A stretch of 64,000 bases of DNA from Levilactobacillus acidifarinae DSM 19394 = JCM 15949 (lineage in GTDB: Bacteria; Bacillota; Bacilli; Lactobacillales; Lactobacillaceae). The stretch is taken from assembly GCF_001434835.1 (NCBI RefSeq), contig NZ_AZDV01000026.1, positions 400,073 to 464,072 of the forward strand, given 5' to 3'. Under the pieces are notes generated by a model. The model searched no databases and was not told the origin of the DNA. It was given only the letters and a program-made list of their open reading frames with translations. Position numbers and translations under genes: made by a program. This document shows positions 25,516 through 34,082 of the stretch, piece after piece; the stretch's first letter is position 1; the number at the start of each line of letters is the position of its first letter.

Positions 25516-26442
25516 TTACTTCCGTAAACATTGTTGATGGGTTTGCATTTTAGCAAATAATTTCTGGGTCATCAACCGGTAGCCCTTGGCGTTCGGGTGG
25601 AAATGGTCCGCCGGCGACAGATAATGGTTCAGTTCCGTACTGCTGTCACTGGCGAGAATCTGTTTCTGGAAACTGGCGACGGATAGCTCACCGTCGTTAG
25701 ACTTCTGAGCTTCACGCTTGAGTTGGGCCTGCTGGGTCACGGATTTAAACTGACCGACCGATAACGCCCGGTTGATGTCGACCACGTACAGGTGCCGTTG
25801 TGACCGCACGGTGCGTTGCGTCGTGGCGTTCCAATTGTCCACCGCGTTCGTAATCTGTGTCAGGTTGGCGAAGTACACGTAAATCGGATTATAAATAGTA
25901 AACAGGTAAATTGGTGCCTGCGGATTGTAGCGCCGGACCGTTCCCAAAAGACGGGTTAACTTCTTGGCGTAGACTTTCTCGGCCTGCGTCAACTGCCGGT
26001 TCAAACGAGACTGTTGATTGATCGTGACGTTTTGGGTCAACGTTTGTAAGAGATCGTTCCCCCCGACCGTTAAGGTGATGGCCTGAGCTTTAGCGACCTG
26101 GTGTTGCATCTTTTCGCTGGCCACCAACCGTTTTTCAATCTGATCGCTCCGGTCACCAGCCAAGCCGTAATTGTGCATTGTAACCTTGACGTGGTCCGTT
26201 TGCCGAATCTTCGTCGCAATTCGGCCGGTGTAACCGCCCTTTTTCTGCTGGTCGCCGACCCCTTCGGTCAACGAGTCCCCCAGTGCGACAAGCCGAACCG
26301 TCGAACGGCGATTCGTGGTAACGGGACGCGTGGTTTGAACGGTCCGAGTCCCGGGATGCCAATAGGTCAGTGCCACGATGGCCACCAAAACGACTAAGAT
26401 GCCAATTCCGAGCCACCGACCGAAGTGTTTCATGTTTTTCAA
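25516..26442 (-). CDS. SGNH/GDSL-family hydrolase, membrane-anchored (YpmR-like)
   Basis: About 308 residues with an N-terminal membrane helix (WLGIGILVVLVAIVALTYW) and an extracellular SGNH domain: block I VALGDSLTEGVGD (nucleophile Ser), block II GLAGDRSD, block III VGGNDLL, and block V HFHPNAKGY with the catalytic Asp/His. Family enzymes hydrolyse esters, including acyl or acetyl groups on envelope polymers. Start is TTG at 26442 after GAGGGGG, or the ATG at 26433. It is transcribed with ypmS and yozE, matching the Bacillus ypmR-ypmS neighbourhood. Confidence 0.85.
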   Translation of the reverse strand: MKNMKHFGRWLGIGILVVLVAIVALTYWHPGTRTVQTTRPVTTNRRSTVRLVALGDSLTEGVGDQQKKGGYTGRIATKIRQTDHVKVTMHNYGLAGDRSDQIEKRLVASEKMQHQVAKAQAITLTVGGNDLLQTLTQNVTINQQSRLNRQLTQAEKVYAKKLTRLLGTVRRYNPQAPIYLFTIYNPIYVYFANLTQITNAVDNWNATTQRTVRSQRHLYVVDINRALSVGQFKSVTQQAQLKREAQKSNDGELSVASFQKQILASDSSTELNHYLSPADHFHPNAKGYRLMTQKLFAKMQTHQQCLRK

Positions 26443-26463
26443 AGGTTAAACCCCCTCGATAAA

Positions 26464-26494
26464 GAAAAAGCGGTGACTAAGGCCACCCCTTTCT
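26464..26494 (-). terminator. Terminator of degV-type gene
   Basis: AAAGGGGTG and CACCGCTTTTT arms with one mismatch, 20 bases after the stop. Confidence 0.65.
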
Positions 26495-26514
26495 CGTGTC
26501 ATGCTTGTGTTGAT

Positions 26515-27366
26515 TTATTTAGTCGGGTCCGTGTAGTACATTAAGGCAAAGGCCCCGGGCCCACCGTGCGTCGCGATGATTGGCACCGTTTCTCGCACTA
26601 AAATCTCTTTATTCGGTAAAAACTCGTGAATGTGCTGTTGGACACTGTCCACGCTGTCGTAGGCTTCGACTTGAGAAATCCCGATCGACATGATGTCCGG
26701 TGTTTGTTTCATCTGGTCGTAGACCTTACTAAAATACCGGTCGATGGTCTTCATCCCGCGACCCTTCGCCCGAATCTTCAACTGACCGCCGGTGACTTCC
26801 AACACCACCTTGATGTTCAGTAACGCCGTTAACATCCCCGCGGCCCGACCTAACCGGCCACCCTTCAAGATGTTTTCCAACGTCACGATTCCCATGAAGA
26901 GGTGAGTGTTGTTCCGTACGGCATCGGCCCGCTGTAAGATGGCCGCTTTATCGGCACCCTCAGCCGCCAATTTAGCCGCTTCGATCACCTGAAAGGCCAG
27001 GGCCTGATCCGTAAACTGACTGTCGACCACGGTGACGTCGGTCTTGGACAGGTTAGCGGCTTGTTCGGCCGCGTGGATCGTGCCACTGATGGCCTCTAGC
27101 ATGGTAAAGCAGATGACACTGCTCCCGTCGGCCCCCAGCTTATCGAAGGTTTCGACAAACGACCCTAACGGTGGCTGACTCGTCTTCGGTAAGGTTTTCG
27201 ACGTTTTCATTTTATCAATAAATTCTTTATTCGTAATCGACTCACGTTCCACGTAGATCGTGTCGTCGATCATCACCGTCAACGGGACGATGGTGATGTG
27301 GTAATCTTGGATTTGTTGGTCGGTCAATCCGGCCGATGAATCCGTGACGATTTTAATGTTAGCCAT
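26515..27366 (-). CDS. DegV family fatty-acid-binding protein (FakB-like)
   Basis: A 283-residue two-domain protein. The start IKIVTDSSAGLT and the lipid-binding Thr/Ser region (SKTLPKTSQPPLGSF) plus TMLEAISGTIHAAEQA and VDSQFTDQAL are diagnostic of DegV. Family members called FakB present fatty acids to the kinase FakA, making acyl-phosphate, which is the donor used by PlsY (also in this window). No fakA is present here. The ATG at 27366 begins the conserved sequence; the eight upstream codons do not. Confidence 0.9.
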   Translation of the reverse strand: MANIKIVTDSSAGLTDQQIQDYHITIVPLTVMIDDTIYVERESITNKEFIDKMKTSKTLPKTSQPPLGSFVETFDKLGADGSSVICFTMLEAISGTIHAAEQAANLSKTDVTVVDSQFTDQALAFQVIEAAKLAAEGADKAAILQRADAVRNNTHLFMGIVTLENILKGGRLGRAAGMLTALLNIKVVLEVTGGQLKIRAKGRGMKTIDRYFSKVYDQMKQTPDIMSIGISQVEAYDSVDSVQQHIHEFLPNKEILVRETVPIIATHGGPGAFALMYYTDPTK

Positions 27367-27435
27367 GGAGATCCCACTCTTTCTGACCAAAAATTTGGTT
27401 TATGCTACAATATGCATAATGGAACATACGGTAAC

Positions 27436-27465
27436 AGTATAGCAGAATTATCTGCTTTTTTCAGC
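27436..27465 (-). promoter_or_regulatory. Promoter of the DegV gene with inverted repeat
   Basis: Extended -10 TGCTATACT (TATACT at 27436-27441) on the minus strand, with a poor -35 (CTGAAA) at 17 bases. The spacer contains the inverted repeat GCAGA-taat-TCTGC (27442-27455), a possible repressor site. Confidence 0.5.
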
Positions 27466-27505
27466 TGTCGTCCCGTAAATCGCTTAATTAAAAGGAGGAT
27501 ACTCA

Positions 27506-28147
27506 TTGCAACCATCACGGAGTCGTACCTATAACATTGTCAATGAAGTCCTGAATGCCGTGACCCACGGGATTGGTGCCGGTCTTAGTATTGCTGGTTT
27601 GGTCATCTTATTGCTGCAGGCTCACGCCAAGGGCGGGGCCTTACGAATGACCACGTTTGCCATCTACGGGGCCATCATGGTCTTATTTTACTTAGCCTCC
27701 ACGCTCTTCCACAGTCTGGTCTTCACGAAAGCGTCGCACGTCTTTCAAATCTTTGACCACTGTGCCATCTACTTGTTGATTGCCGGGACCTATACGCCTT
27801 ACAGCCTATTGGTCATCGGCGGTTGGCTAGGCTGGACCATGTTCGGCGTGATTTGGGGGATGGCCGTTCTCGGGATCATCTACAAGGCCATCTGGCTGGG
27901 CCAACACCAGATTCTTTCCACCATCATCTACGTGGTGATGGGCTGGATGTGTCTCCTGGGGATTAAACCCTTACTTACGGGCTTAGGTCCCGTGGGATTT
28001 GGCCTCCTCTTCGCCGGTGGGGTCGCCTTTACGGCCGGAGCCGTTCTATACAGCTTTAAGGGGGTCCCCTTCGGCCACGTCATCTGGCACCTCTTCGTGA
28101 TGCTGGGGACCGGCCTCATGTACTTCTCAATTCTGTTATACGCTTAA
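27506..28147 (+). CDS. Hemolysin III family / PAQR-type membrane protein
   Basis: A 213-residue protein with seven membrane segments of the hemolysin III (YqfA) family. Recognisable: NEVLNAVTHGIGAGLS at the N-terminus, YLASTLFHSL, FDHCAIYLLIAGTYTPY, and GHVIWHLFVMLGTG near the C-terminus; the conserved His and Asp residues suggest a zinc-dependent hydrolase site as in PAQR proteins. True haemolytic activity is not implied. The TTG start lies seven bases after AAGGAGG. Divergent from the DegV gene; terminator follows. Confidence 0.88.
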   Translation: MQPSRSRTYNIVNEVLNAVTHGIGAGLSIAGLVILLLQAHAKGGALRMTTFAIYGAIMVLFYLASTLFHSLVFTKASHVFQIFDHCAIYLLIAGTYTPYSLLVIGGWLGWTMFGVIWGMAVLGIIYKAIWLGQHQILSTIIYVVMGWMCLLGIKPLLTGLGPVGFGLLFAGGVAFTAGAVLYSFKGVPFGHVIWHLFVMLGTGLMYFSILLYA

Positions 28148-28154
28148 ACGGACA

Positions 28155-28190
28155 AAAGGGTCGCTCACGTGCTTACGTGGGCGACCCTTT
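28155..28190. terminator. Bidirectional terminator
   Basis: AAAGGGTCGC and GCGACCCTTT with additional pairing of CACGTG and CGTGGG; serves the hemolysin III-like gene and convergent dfrA. Confidence 0.85.
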
Positions 28191-28193
28191 GCT

Positions 28194-28685
28194 TTAACGC
28201 CGTTCAAACTGTTCAAAAACGTAGTCGTACGGATTAGCGGCGTCACGCACCCCGACCTGTTCGCCGATTTTGACGAACTGGGTGTAGTCGATGGCCGGCA
28301 TCCGGGTGTCCCCGGGAAAGTCAGCATCGATGGTGGTCCGGTACAACCGGTCAACGTCGGGCAATAGTCCGGCAAACAATTGTGCGCCCCCGACCACGTA
28401 GAGTAAGTCTTGCGGATGCGCGGCGGCGTATTGGCGCACGGCCGCTAACGACCCCAAAACCGTCACGTTGGCCGGGAAGTCACTGGCCGGCCGGTGGCTC
28501 ACCACCACGTTCGTCCGGTGCGGTAGTGGTCGCCCAAACGACGCGAAGGTCTTGGCACCGGCAATGACGGTCTGGCCGGTCGTCGTGGTTTTAAAGTAGT
28601 GCATGTCGGCCGGAAGGTGCCACGGGAGGTGCCCATGATACCCAATCACGCCACCGTAACTTTCGGCCCAAAGATAAATTAGCAT
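28194..28685 (-). CDS. dfrA: Dihydrofolate reductase
   Basis: A 163-residue NADPH-dependent reductase that regenerates tetrahydrofolate from dihydrofolate made by thymidylate synthase. Conserved features: IGYHGHLPWHLPADMHYFK (substrate-binding Asp and Trp loop), GAKTFASFGRPLPHRTNVV (NADPH site), and VVGGAQLFAGLLPDVDRLYRT. Starts with ATG, 11 bases after the thyA stop; the thyA-dfrA pair forms one folate/thymidylate module. Length is normal. Confidence 0.95.
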   Translation of the reverse strand: MLIYLWAESYGGVIGYHGHLPWHLPADMHYFKTTTTGQTVIAGAKTFASFGRPLPHRTNVVVSHRPASDFPANVTVLGSLAAVRQYAAAHPQDLLYVVGGAQLFAGLLPDVDRLYRTTIDADFPGDTRMPAIDYTQFVKIGEQVGVRDAANPYDYVFEQFERR

Positions 28686-28696
28686 GTTGAGTCCTC

Positions 28697-29647
28697 CTAC
28701 ACGGCAACGGGGGCCTTAATGGCAGGGGCCGGGTCGTAACCGGTCACCTTAATATCGGCCATGTCGTAATCGAAGATACTAGACTTGTCCGGGTTCAACC
28801 ACAGCTGTGGCGCAGCTTTCGGTGTCCGAGCCAGTTGAGTTTTAACCTGGTCCAAGTGATTCTTGTAGATGTGGGCATCCCCTAAAGTGTGCACGAAATC
28901 GCCCACTTCAAGCCCGACTTCCTTCGCAATCAGTGACGTCAACAACGCGTAGCTGGCAATGTTGAACGGCACACCCAAGAAGATGTCCCCGCTACGTTGA
29001 TACAGCTGGCAACTAAGCTTACCGTCATTGACGTAAAACTGGTAGAGCGTGTGACACGGCGGTAACGCCATGGACGGCACGTCGGCGGGATTCCAAGCCG
29101 ATACGATCATCCGCCGTGAATCGGGATGGGTCCGTAAGGTCTGAATCACGTTGGCGAGTTGGTCGATGGTTTCACCGTTGTGTCCCTGCCAGGCCCGCCA
29201 CTGACTCCCGTACACTAGACCCAGGTCGCCGTAGTGGTCACCGAAGGCTTGGTCGGTCAAAATTCGCTCGCAAAAGGTCTTTTTTTCGGCCTGGTATTGC
29301 TGGTTAAAGGCCTCGTCGACCAAAGAACGGCGGCCGAAGTCGTGCATGTCGGGACCGTGGTAATCGGGACTGTCCACATAGCGTTGAAAGGCCCATTCGT
29401 CCCAGATATGGTTATGGTGCTGGAGTAAAAAGCGAATATTGGTATCGCCCCGTAAGAACCATAAAAGTTCCGACTTAATCAGACCAAACGGCACCTTCTT
29501 AGTGGTCAGTAACGGGAACCCTTCTTGCAAGTTGAACCGCATCTGATAGCCGAATAGACTGACGGTCCCGGTACCCGTTCGGTCGGTTTTCTCGTGGCCC
29601 CGTTCCAGGACCGTTCGTTCCAAGTTTAAATAAGCATCTTCTAACAT
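28697..29647 (-). CDS. thyA: Thymidylate synthase
   Basis: A 316-residue enzyme converting dUMP and methylene-tetrahydrofolate to dTMP and dihydrofolate. The catalytic Cys is at 198 ([13 protein letters not shown]), with RTGTGT and [20 protein letters not shown]. Both length and Cys number equal the well-known Lactobacillus casei enzyme, which carries the roughly 50-residue insertion (about 88-140 here) absent from the E. coli form. Starts with ATG just after the ABC-F gene and is followed by dfrA. Confidence 0.97.
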   Translation of the reverse strand: MLEDAYLNLERTVLERGHEKTDRTGTGTVSLFGYQMRFNLQEGFPLLTTKKVPFGLIKSELLWFLRGDTNIRFLLQHHNHIWDEWAFQRYVDSPDYHGPDMHDFGRRSLVDEAFNQQYQAEKKTFCERILTDQAFGDHYGDLGLVYGSQWRAWQGHNGETIDQLANVIQTLRTHPDSRRMIVSAWNPADVPSMALPPCHTLYQFYVNDGKLSCQLYQRSGDIFLGVPFNIASYALLTSLIAKEVGLEVGDFVHTLGDAHIYKNHLDQVKTQLARTPKAAPQLWLNPDKSSIFDYDMADIKVTGYDPAPAIKAPVAV

Positions 29648-29662
29648 TGCCGTGATTTCCCC

Positions 29663-31558
29663 CTAGTCCGTGGCGTACTCGCTCAAATACTCCCAACGAG
29701 CGACCTTTTGATCCAACTGTTGATCCAAATCGTCTAATTGTTGTTGCAGGTCGGCGAGTTTATCGTAATTGGCACCATTTTCGTTCATGGCCTGCTGCAC
29801 GGTGGCCTTCTTCGCTTCGAGATCGTCGATGACGCCCTCGATGCCTTCCCATTCCTTCTGCTCGGCGTAGGTCAACTTGACCTTCTTTTTAGCGGTCGAG
29901 GCCGCCGGTTGCTCCGGCTTCGGGGTCGCCTTGGGCTTCGCTGCGGCGGGCTTATGGCTCGGTTTTTGTGCCGCCAGATAGTCGCTAAATTGACCGGAGT
30001 ACCGTTCAATTTGACCATTGCCGTCAAAAATCAACAGGCGATCGGCCACCTTATCCAGGAAGTAGCGGTCATGGGAAACCGTGATGACGGTCCCCGCAAA
30101 CTGCGCGATGTAATCTTCCAAAACCGTCAGGGTACTAATGTCTAAATCGTTAGTCGGTTCGTCAAGCAGGAGCACGTTCGGCTGTTCCATAAGAAGTTTT
30201 AACAGGTACAACCGGCGTTTTTCACCACCAGAGAGTTTCCGGATTAACGTGCCGTGCATGAAACGGGGAAACAGGAATTGTTCCAGTAATTCGGTCACGC
30301 TGACGGAGTTACCTTGTTTATCCGTCACGTTTTGGCCGACTTCCGACAGATAATTGATCATCCGTTTATCTTCGGGAATCGGTTCAATCTGTTGGGTGTA
30401 GTAGGCCATTTTAACGGTCTCACCCACATCGATGATCCCCGAATCCAGCGGGAGTTTCCCGGCGATTACGTTGAGTAGGCTGGACTTACCGGCCCCGTTT
30501 TCACCACTGATCCCGATGCGTTCGCCCCCCTGAATTAGGTCACTAAAGTCCTTCAAAATCAGGTGGTCCCCCAGACGCAGATTAGCGTCCTTTAATTCGA
30601 TCACCTTTTTCCCGAGGCGTTGTTGGCCCAAGGAAATGGAGACGTTTTGTTGGACCTGCCGGGTGCCCTGTTGACTCGCTAACTCGTGGAACCGGTTGAT
30701 CCGCGCGTTTTGCTTGGTCGACCGGGCTTTGGCCCCCGCCTTCATCCAAGCTAATTCCTGTTGGTAAAGCCGTTTAGACTTCTGTTCGGCGCCGGCCTCT
30801 TGGGTCACCCGCTCCGCTTTTTCTTGAACGTAGGCTTGGTAGTTTCCGGGATACTGGTATAGTTTTCCGAAGTCCAGTTCCCAGATTTGATTGGCAATCT
30901 GATCCAGGAAATACCGGTCATGGGTCACGACCAGTAACGCACCCTTGTAGGTGGTCAGGTACTGTTGTAACCAGGCAATGGATTCAAAATCCAAGTGGTT
31001 GGTCGGTTCGTCGAGCAGTAATAGATCCGGTGATTGAATCAGAATTTGGGCCAAACCGACCCGCTTAACCTGCCCCCCGGAAAGCGTCTTGATCGATTGT
31101 GACAGATCCGTGATCTTCAACTGGGTCAAGATCGTCTTAACGTCGCTTTCGGCGGTCCAGGCATCTTCTTCGTTCATCTTGGCTTCGGCGTCTAGGTACC
31201 GTTTCTGGGCCTTAGCGTCCTCGGGATGTTGCCCGTAAGCCGCCAACGCCGCTTCGTATTGGCGAATCGTCACGAAGACGGTCTGGTTCCCGGAAAACAC
31301 GGCGTCCATCACGGTGAGGTTTTCGTCCAGTTCCGGCTTTTGGGTCAGGTAACCGATAGTGTAGTCTTTAGGCGTACTGATGGTACCAGTCTGATCGTTA
31401 TTGACACCGGCCAGCGTATTCAACAGTGAGGTTTTCCCACTGCCGTTGACCCCGATTAACCCGATGCGGTCGTGTTCGTTGATGATGAAGTTTAAATTAT
31501 CAAATAGCGTTTTTTCACCGTAAGTTCGGTGTAAGTTTTCTGCACGTAAGGTTTGCAT
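29663..31558 (-). CDS. ABC-F family ATP-binding protein (Uup-type)
   Basis: A 631-residue tandem ATPase without membrane domains. First domain: Walker A GVNGSGKTS, signature LSGGQVKR, Walker B LLLLDEPTNHLD. Second: Walker A GENGAGKSS, signature LSGGEKRRL, LLLDEPTNDLD. Between them is the P-site linker (AWMKAGAKARSTKQ) and at the end a lysine-rich linker plus a coiled-coil domain (about 560-630). The C-terminal coiled coil points to the Uup branch, which binds ribosomes or branched DNA, not a drug-resistance ABC-F. Same strand as cca (upstream) and thyA (downstream). Confidence 0.92.
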   Translation of the reverse strand: MQTLRAENLHRTYGEKTLFDNLNFIINEHDRIGLIGVNGSGKTSLLNTLAGVNNDQTGTISTPKDYTIGYLTQKPELDENLTVMDAVFSGNQTVFVTIRQYEAALAAYGQHPEDAKAQKRYLDAEAKMNEEDAWTAESDVKTILTQLKITDLSQSIKTLSGGQVKRVGLAQILIQSPDLLLLDEPTNHLDFESIAWLQQYLTTYKGALLVVTHDRYFLDQIANQIWELDFGKLYQYPGNYQAYVQEKAERVTQEAGAEQKSKRLYQQELAWMKAGAKARSTKQNARINRFHELASQQGTRQVQQNVSISLGQQRLGKKVIELKDANLRLGDHLILKDFSDLIQGGERIGISGENGAGKSSLLNVIAGKLPLDSGIIDVGETVKMAYYTQQIEPIPEDKRMINYLSEVGQNVTDKQGNSVSVTELLEQFLFPRFMHGTLIRKLSGGEKRRLYLLKLLMEQPNVLLLDEPTNDLDISTLTVLEDYIAQFAGTVITVSHDRYFLDKVADRLLIFDGNGQIERYSGQFSDYLAAQKPSHKPAAAKPKATPKPEQPAASTAKKKVKLTYAEQKEWEGIEGVIDDLEAKKATVQQAMNENGANYDKLADLQQQLDDLDQQLDQKVARWEYLSEYATD

Positions 31559-31578
31559 AAATTTTCGTCACTACTCTC

Positions 31579-32787
31579 TTATTTCATATTCACTAAGGTT
31601 AACGCTTGGGTGAGTAACGCGGCCTTCTGGTTAGCAACCTGTCCCGTGACCACTTGTCGTTCGAGGACGGCGAGCACTTGTCCCAGCTGCGGACCGGGTT
31701 GAATACCCGCTTGCATCAGATCTTTTCCCGTCAGGGCCACTTCACGTTTGTCATGAATGGGGAGGGCCGCCGCCGCTTGGGTTAGGGCCGTTGTCCGGTC
31801 GGGTGCCCCTAAGATCACGGCGACTTCATTGGCTAGTAAGCTACGAGCCTGACCACATTGATAAAGCTGCCAGGCTGCCAAGTCTTGGGTCTGGAGAATC
31901 TGTGCGGCGGTGACCACGGCTTGAACATCCGTGATGACCTGGTTAGACGTCTTCCAGTGCTTTAAGAAGGTCGCGGTTTGGCCGTGATCGAACCCAAAGC
32001 TAAGACTGAGCAACGCCCAAGCGGTCACCTCACTGCTGACACCGTGGGTCAGGACTTGTGCTAACCGGGTCAACGCCGTCTCTTGCTGGGCAAAGTCCGG
32101 GCAGTAACGCCAGAGCTGGGTAGACAACATGACGGTTAAGCCCCGTTGCGGCGTCCGTCCCATGAGCATCTTCAACAACTCGACCTGGGTCCGTTCGACC
32201 GCGATCTTAGCCAATAAGGCCGCGTGATCGGTCATGGCCGCTTCCGTGGCGGGGACGATATCAAAATCGAGTTGACTGGCGAAACGAACCGCCCGCATCA
32301 TCCGTAAGGCGTCCTCGTGAAACCGTTCCTGGGGATCGCCGACGGCCCGAATGTGGTGCTTTTTCAGGTCGGTCAAGCCGTCAAATAGGTCGATAACTTC
32401 CCCGTTTTCGCGCATAGCCAGGGCGTTAATCGTAAAGTCCCGGCGTTTTAAATCCTCGGCCAACGACCGCACGAAGGTTACGTGGTCGGGACGGCGAAAG
32501 TCGGTGTAGGTCGATTCGGAGCGAAACGTGGTGGTCTCGTAACCCGTCCCGTGATCCAAAATCATCACGGTTCCGTGTTCAATTCCCGTATCGACCGTGC
32601 GTTTAAAAAGATGCTTGATTTCATCGGGATAGGCACTCGTGGCAATGTCAACGTCGTGGATCGATTTGCCTAAAATCGTATCCCGAACGCTACCACCCAC
32701 GAAGTACGCTTCATAACCCGCCCGTTCAATGGTCTGTAAAACTGGCCGGGCTAGTTCAAAATCCCGTGGTAACTGTTTTAGTTGCAT
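31579..32787 (-). CDS. cca: CCA tRNA nucleotidyltransferase
   Basis: A 402-residue class II nucleotidyltransferase that adds or repairs the 3' CCA end of tRNA without a template. Head domain: YFVGGSVRDTILG and DVDIATSAYPDE (catalytic carboxylates); RRDFTINALAM and DPQERFHEDALRMMRAVRFA follow; the base-specifying helix and the body and tail helices follow. Length is that of the Bacillus enzyme. I start at the ATG at 32787 after GGGGAAG; an earlier in-frame start at 32808 lies in the ribosome-binding region. Confidence 0.95.
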   Translation of the reverse strand: MQLKQLPRDFELARPVLQTIERAGYEAYFVGGSVRDTILGKSIHDVDIATSAYPDEIKHLFKRTVDTGIEHGTVMILDHGTGYETTTFRSESTYTDFRRPDHVTFVRSLAEDLKRRDFTINALAMRENGEVIDLFDGLTDLKKHHIRAVGDPQERFHEDALRMMRAVRFASQLDFDIVPATEAAMTDHAALLAKIAVERTQVELLKMLMGRTPQRGLTVMLSTQLWRYCPDFAQQETALTRLAQVLTHGVSSEVTAWALLSLSFGFDHGQTATFLKHWKTSNQVITDVQAVVTAAQILQTQDLAAWQLYQCGQARSLLANEVAVILGAPDRTTALTQAAAALPIHDKREVALTGKDLMQAGIQPGPQLGQVLAVLERQVVTGQVANQKAALLTQALTLVNMK

Positions 32788-32914
32788 ACCGTCTTCCCCT
32801 TCTGCCAAATTCTGGTAAAGTCTTCCTCTGCCAGTTTAACAGATTACTGCGGTGAATTGAATGCAAAGCGCCGGTTAGACCTAGTTAGCACGGTTACTAT
32901 TGGCCGAAAAACTA

Positions 32915-32923
32915 TGCTATGAT
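32915..32923 (+). promoter_or_regulatory. Extended -10 promoter of the YitT-type gene
   Basis: TGCTATGAT on the plus strand; no strong -35. It would give a leader of about 95 bases. Confidence 0.45.
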
Positions 32924-32936
32924 GAATTTATAAGCT

Positions 32937-32995
32937 TACCAATCGGGGCCGCTGGTTTGACGGAAACGCCGGAATTCTAGCCGGTTTAATTGGTA
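32937..32995 (+). other. Structured leader before the YitT-type gene
   Basis: TACCAAT (32937-32943) pairs with ATTGGTA (32989-32995), enclosing a GC-rich segment with smaller stems (GTTT-AAAC, CCGG-CCGG). I do not recognise it as a known riboswitch. Confidence 0.3.
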
Positions 32996-33024
32996 GCGTA
33001 ATAGTTTGGTGGGAGGACGATAGG

Positions 33025-33918
33025 ATGACACAGATTAAAGACGAACAGGTTCGGGTACTCGACCTGATTATGATTGGGCTGGGGTGTGCCACGTTGGCAT
33101 TTAGTTTGGTCTTTTTCAACATCGCCAACCATTTGGCGGATGGCGGGATTTCCGGGATTACCCTGATTATTCGGGCTCTGTTTCATTTTGATCCCGCCTA
33201 TTCAACCATTCTGATTAACATTCCTTTATTAGCCATTGGGTACCGCTACTTGGGCAAGCAGTCGCTGATTTATACCATCTACGGGACCTTCATGCTCTCG
33301 TTCTTTCTCTGGATCTGGCAACGCGTCCCCCTGGCAATCGATCTCAGAGGTGACCTGTTACTCGCCGCGCTAGGCGCCGGAATTGCTGGAGGTTTTGGGT
33401 CGGGATTGATTTACCGTTACGGCGGCACGACCGGCGGAACCGACATCGTCGCCCGAATCATGGAACGGTTCTTTGGGGTTCCCATGGGTCAATCCCTTCT
33501 GTGGTTGGATGTGGTGATCCTACTCATTTCGTTGGTCTACATCAACGTGCCACACATGGCCTACACGTTGATTTACTCCTACATTTTGACCCGCATCGTA
33601 AACTTTACGCAGGAAGGCGCCTACGCCGCTCGGGGCATCATCGTGGTTTCCGATCATTATCAGGACATTACCAATGCGATCATGGATCAACTCGAGCGTG
33701 GCGTGACGCTTCTAAACGGTGAAGGCGGTTATTCCCACCAACCACGACAGATGATTTACGTGGTGGTCGCGCCGAATGAACTACACACCTTGCGACACAT
33801 CATTCATGAATGCGATCCTAAGGCGTTTGTTTCGGTAATCAGCGTGACCGAGGCCCTGGGTGAAGGGTTTACCTTCGCCGTGCCTAAAAAGCGTTTTTTG
33901 ACCCGTTTTCGGCGATAG
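33025..33918 (+). CDS. YitT family membrane protein (DUF161 and DUF2179)
   Basis: A 297-residue protein with five hydrophobic segments in the first 200 residues (VLDLIMIGLGCATLAFSLVF and others, with NHLADGGISGITLI and YRYGGTTGGTDIVARI as family signatures) and a soluble C-terminal DUF2179 domain (about 210-290, RGVTLLNGEGGYS and YVVVAPNELHTLRHII). Family proteins are widespread in Firmicutes; transport function is unproven. ATG after GGGAGGA. Own promoter and terminator. Confidence 0.87.
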   Translation: MTQIKDEQVRVLDLIMIGLGCATLAFSLVFFNIANHLADGGISGITLIIRALFHFDPAYSTILINIPLLAIGYRYLGKQSLIYTIYGTFMLSFFLWIWQRVPLAIDLRGDLLLAALGAGIAGGFGSGLIYRYGGTTGGTDIVARIMERFFGVPMGQSLLWLDVVILLISLVYINVPHMAYTLIYSYILTRIVNFTQEGAYAARGIIVVSDHYQDITNAIMDQLERGVTLLNGEGGYSHQPRQMIYVVVAPNELHTLRHIIHECDPKAFVSVISVTEALGEGFTFAVPKKRFLTRFRR

Positions 33919-33943
33919 GTTGGACGGTTTAGTTTCTGATTTG

Positions 33944-33973
33944 GCAACCGCGGGGTGTGCGGTTGCTTTTTTT
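33944..33973 (+). terminator. Terminator of the YitT-type gene
   Basis: GCAACCGC and GCGGTTGC arms followed by seven T residues. Confidence 0.9.
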
Positions 33974-34024
33974 GTGATGATTTAAGTTAAAGTAATAATT
34001 GTATTATTACAAATATTATTTTTC

Positions 34025-34062
34025 AAAAAAACCGTTTACGGCAATTGACCCGCAAACGGTTA
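34025..34062 (-). terminator. Terminator of the TPR gene
   Basis: Minus-strand AACCGTTTGCGG and CCGTAAACGGTT arms and a T-run. Confidence 0.9.
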
Positions 34063-34082
34063 ATCTTTACTAATTTTTAAGC

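Noticed and set aside
27421-27440. LexA-like half site upstream of the DegV gene
   Set aside because: One arm (GTTCC) is present but the other matches only about two of five positions.
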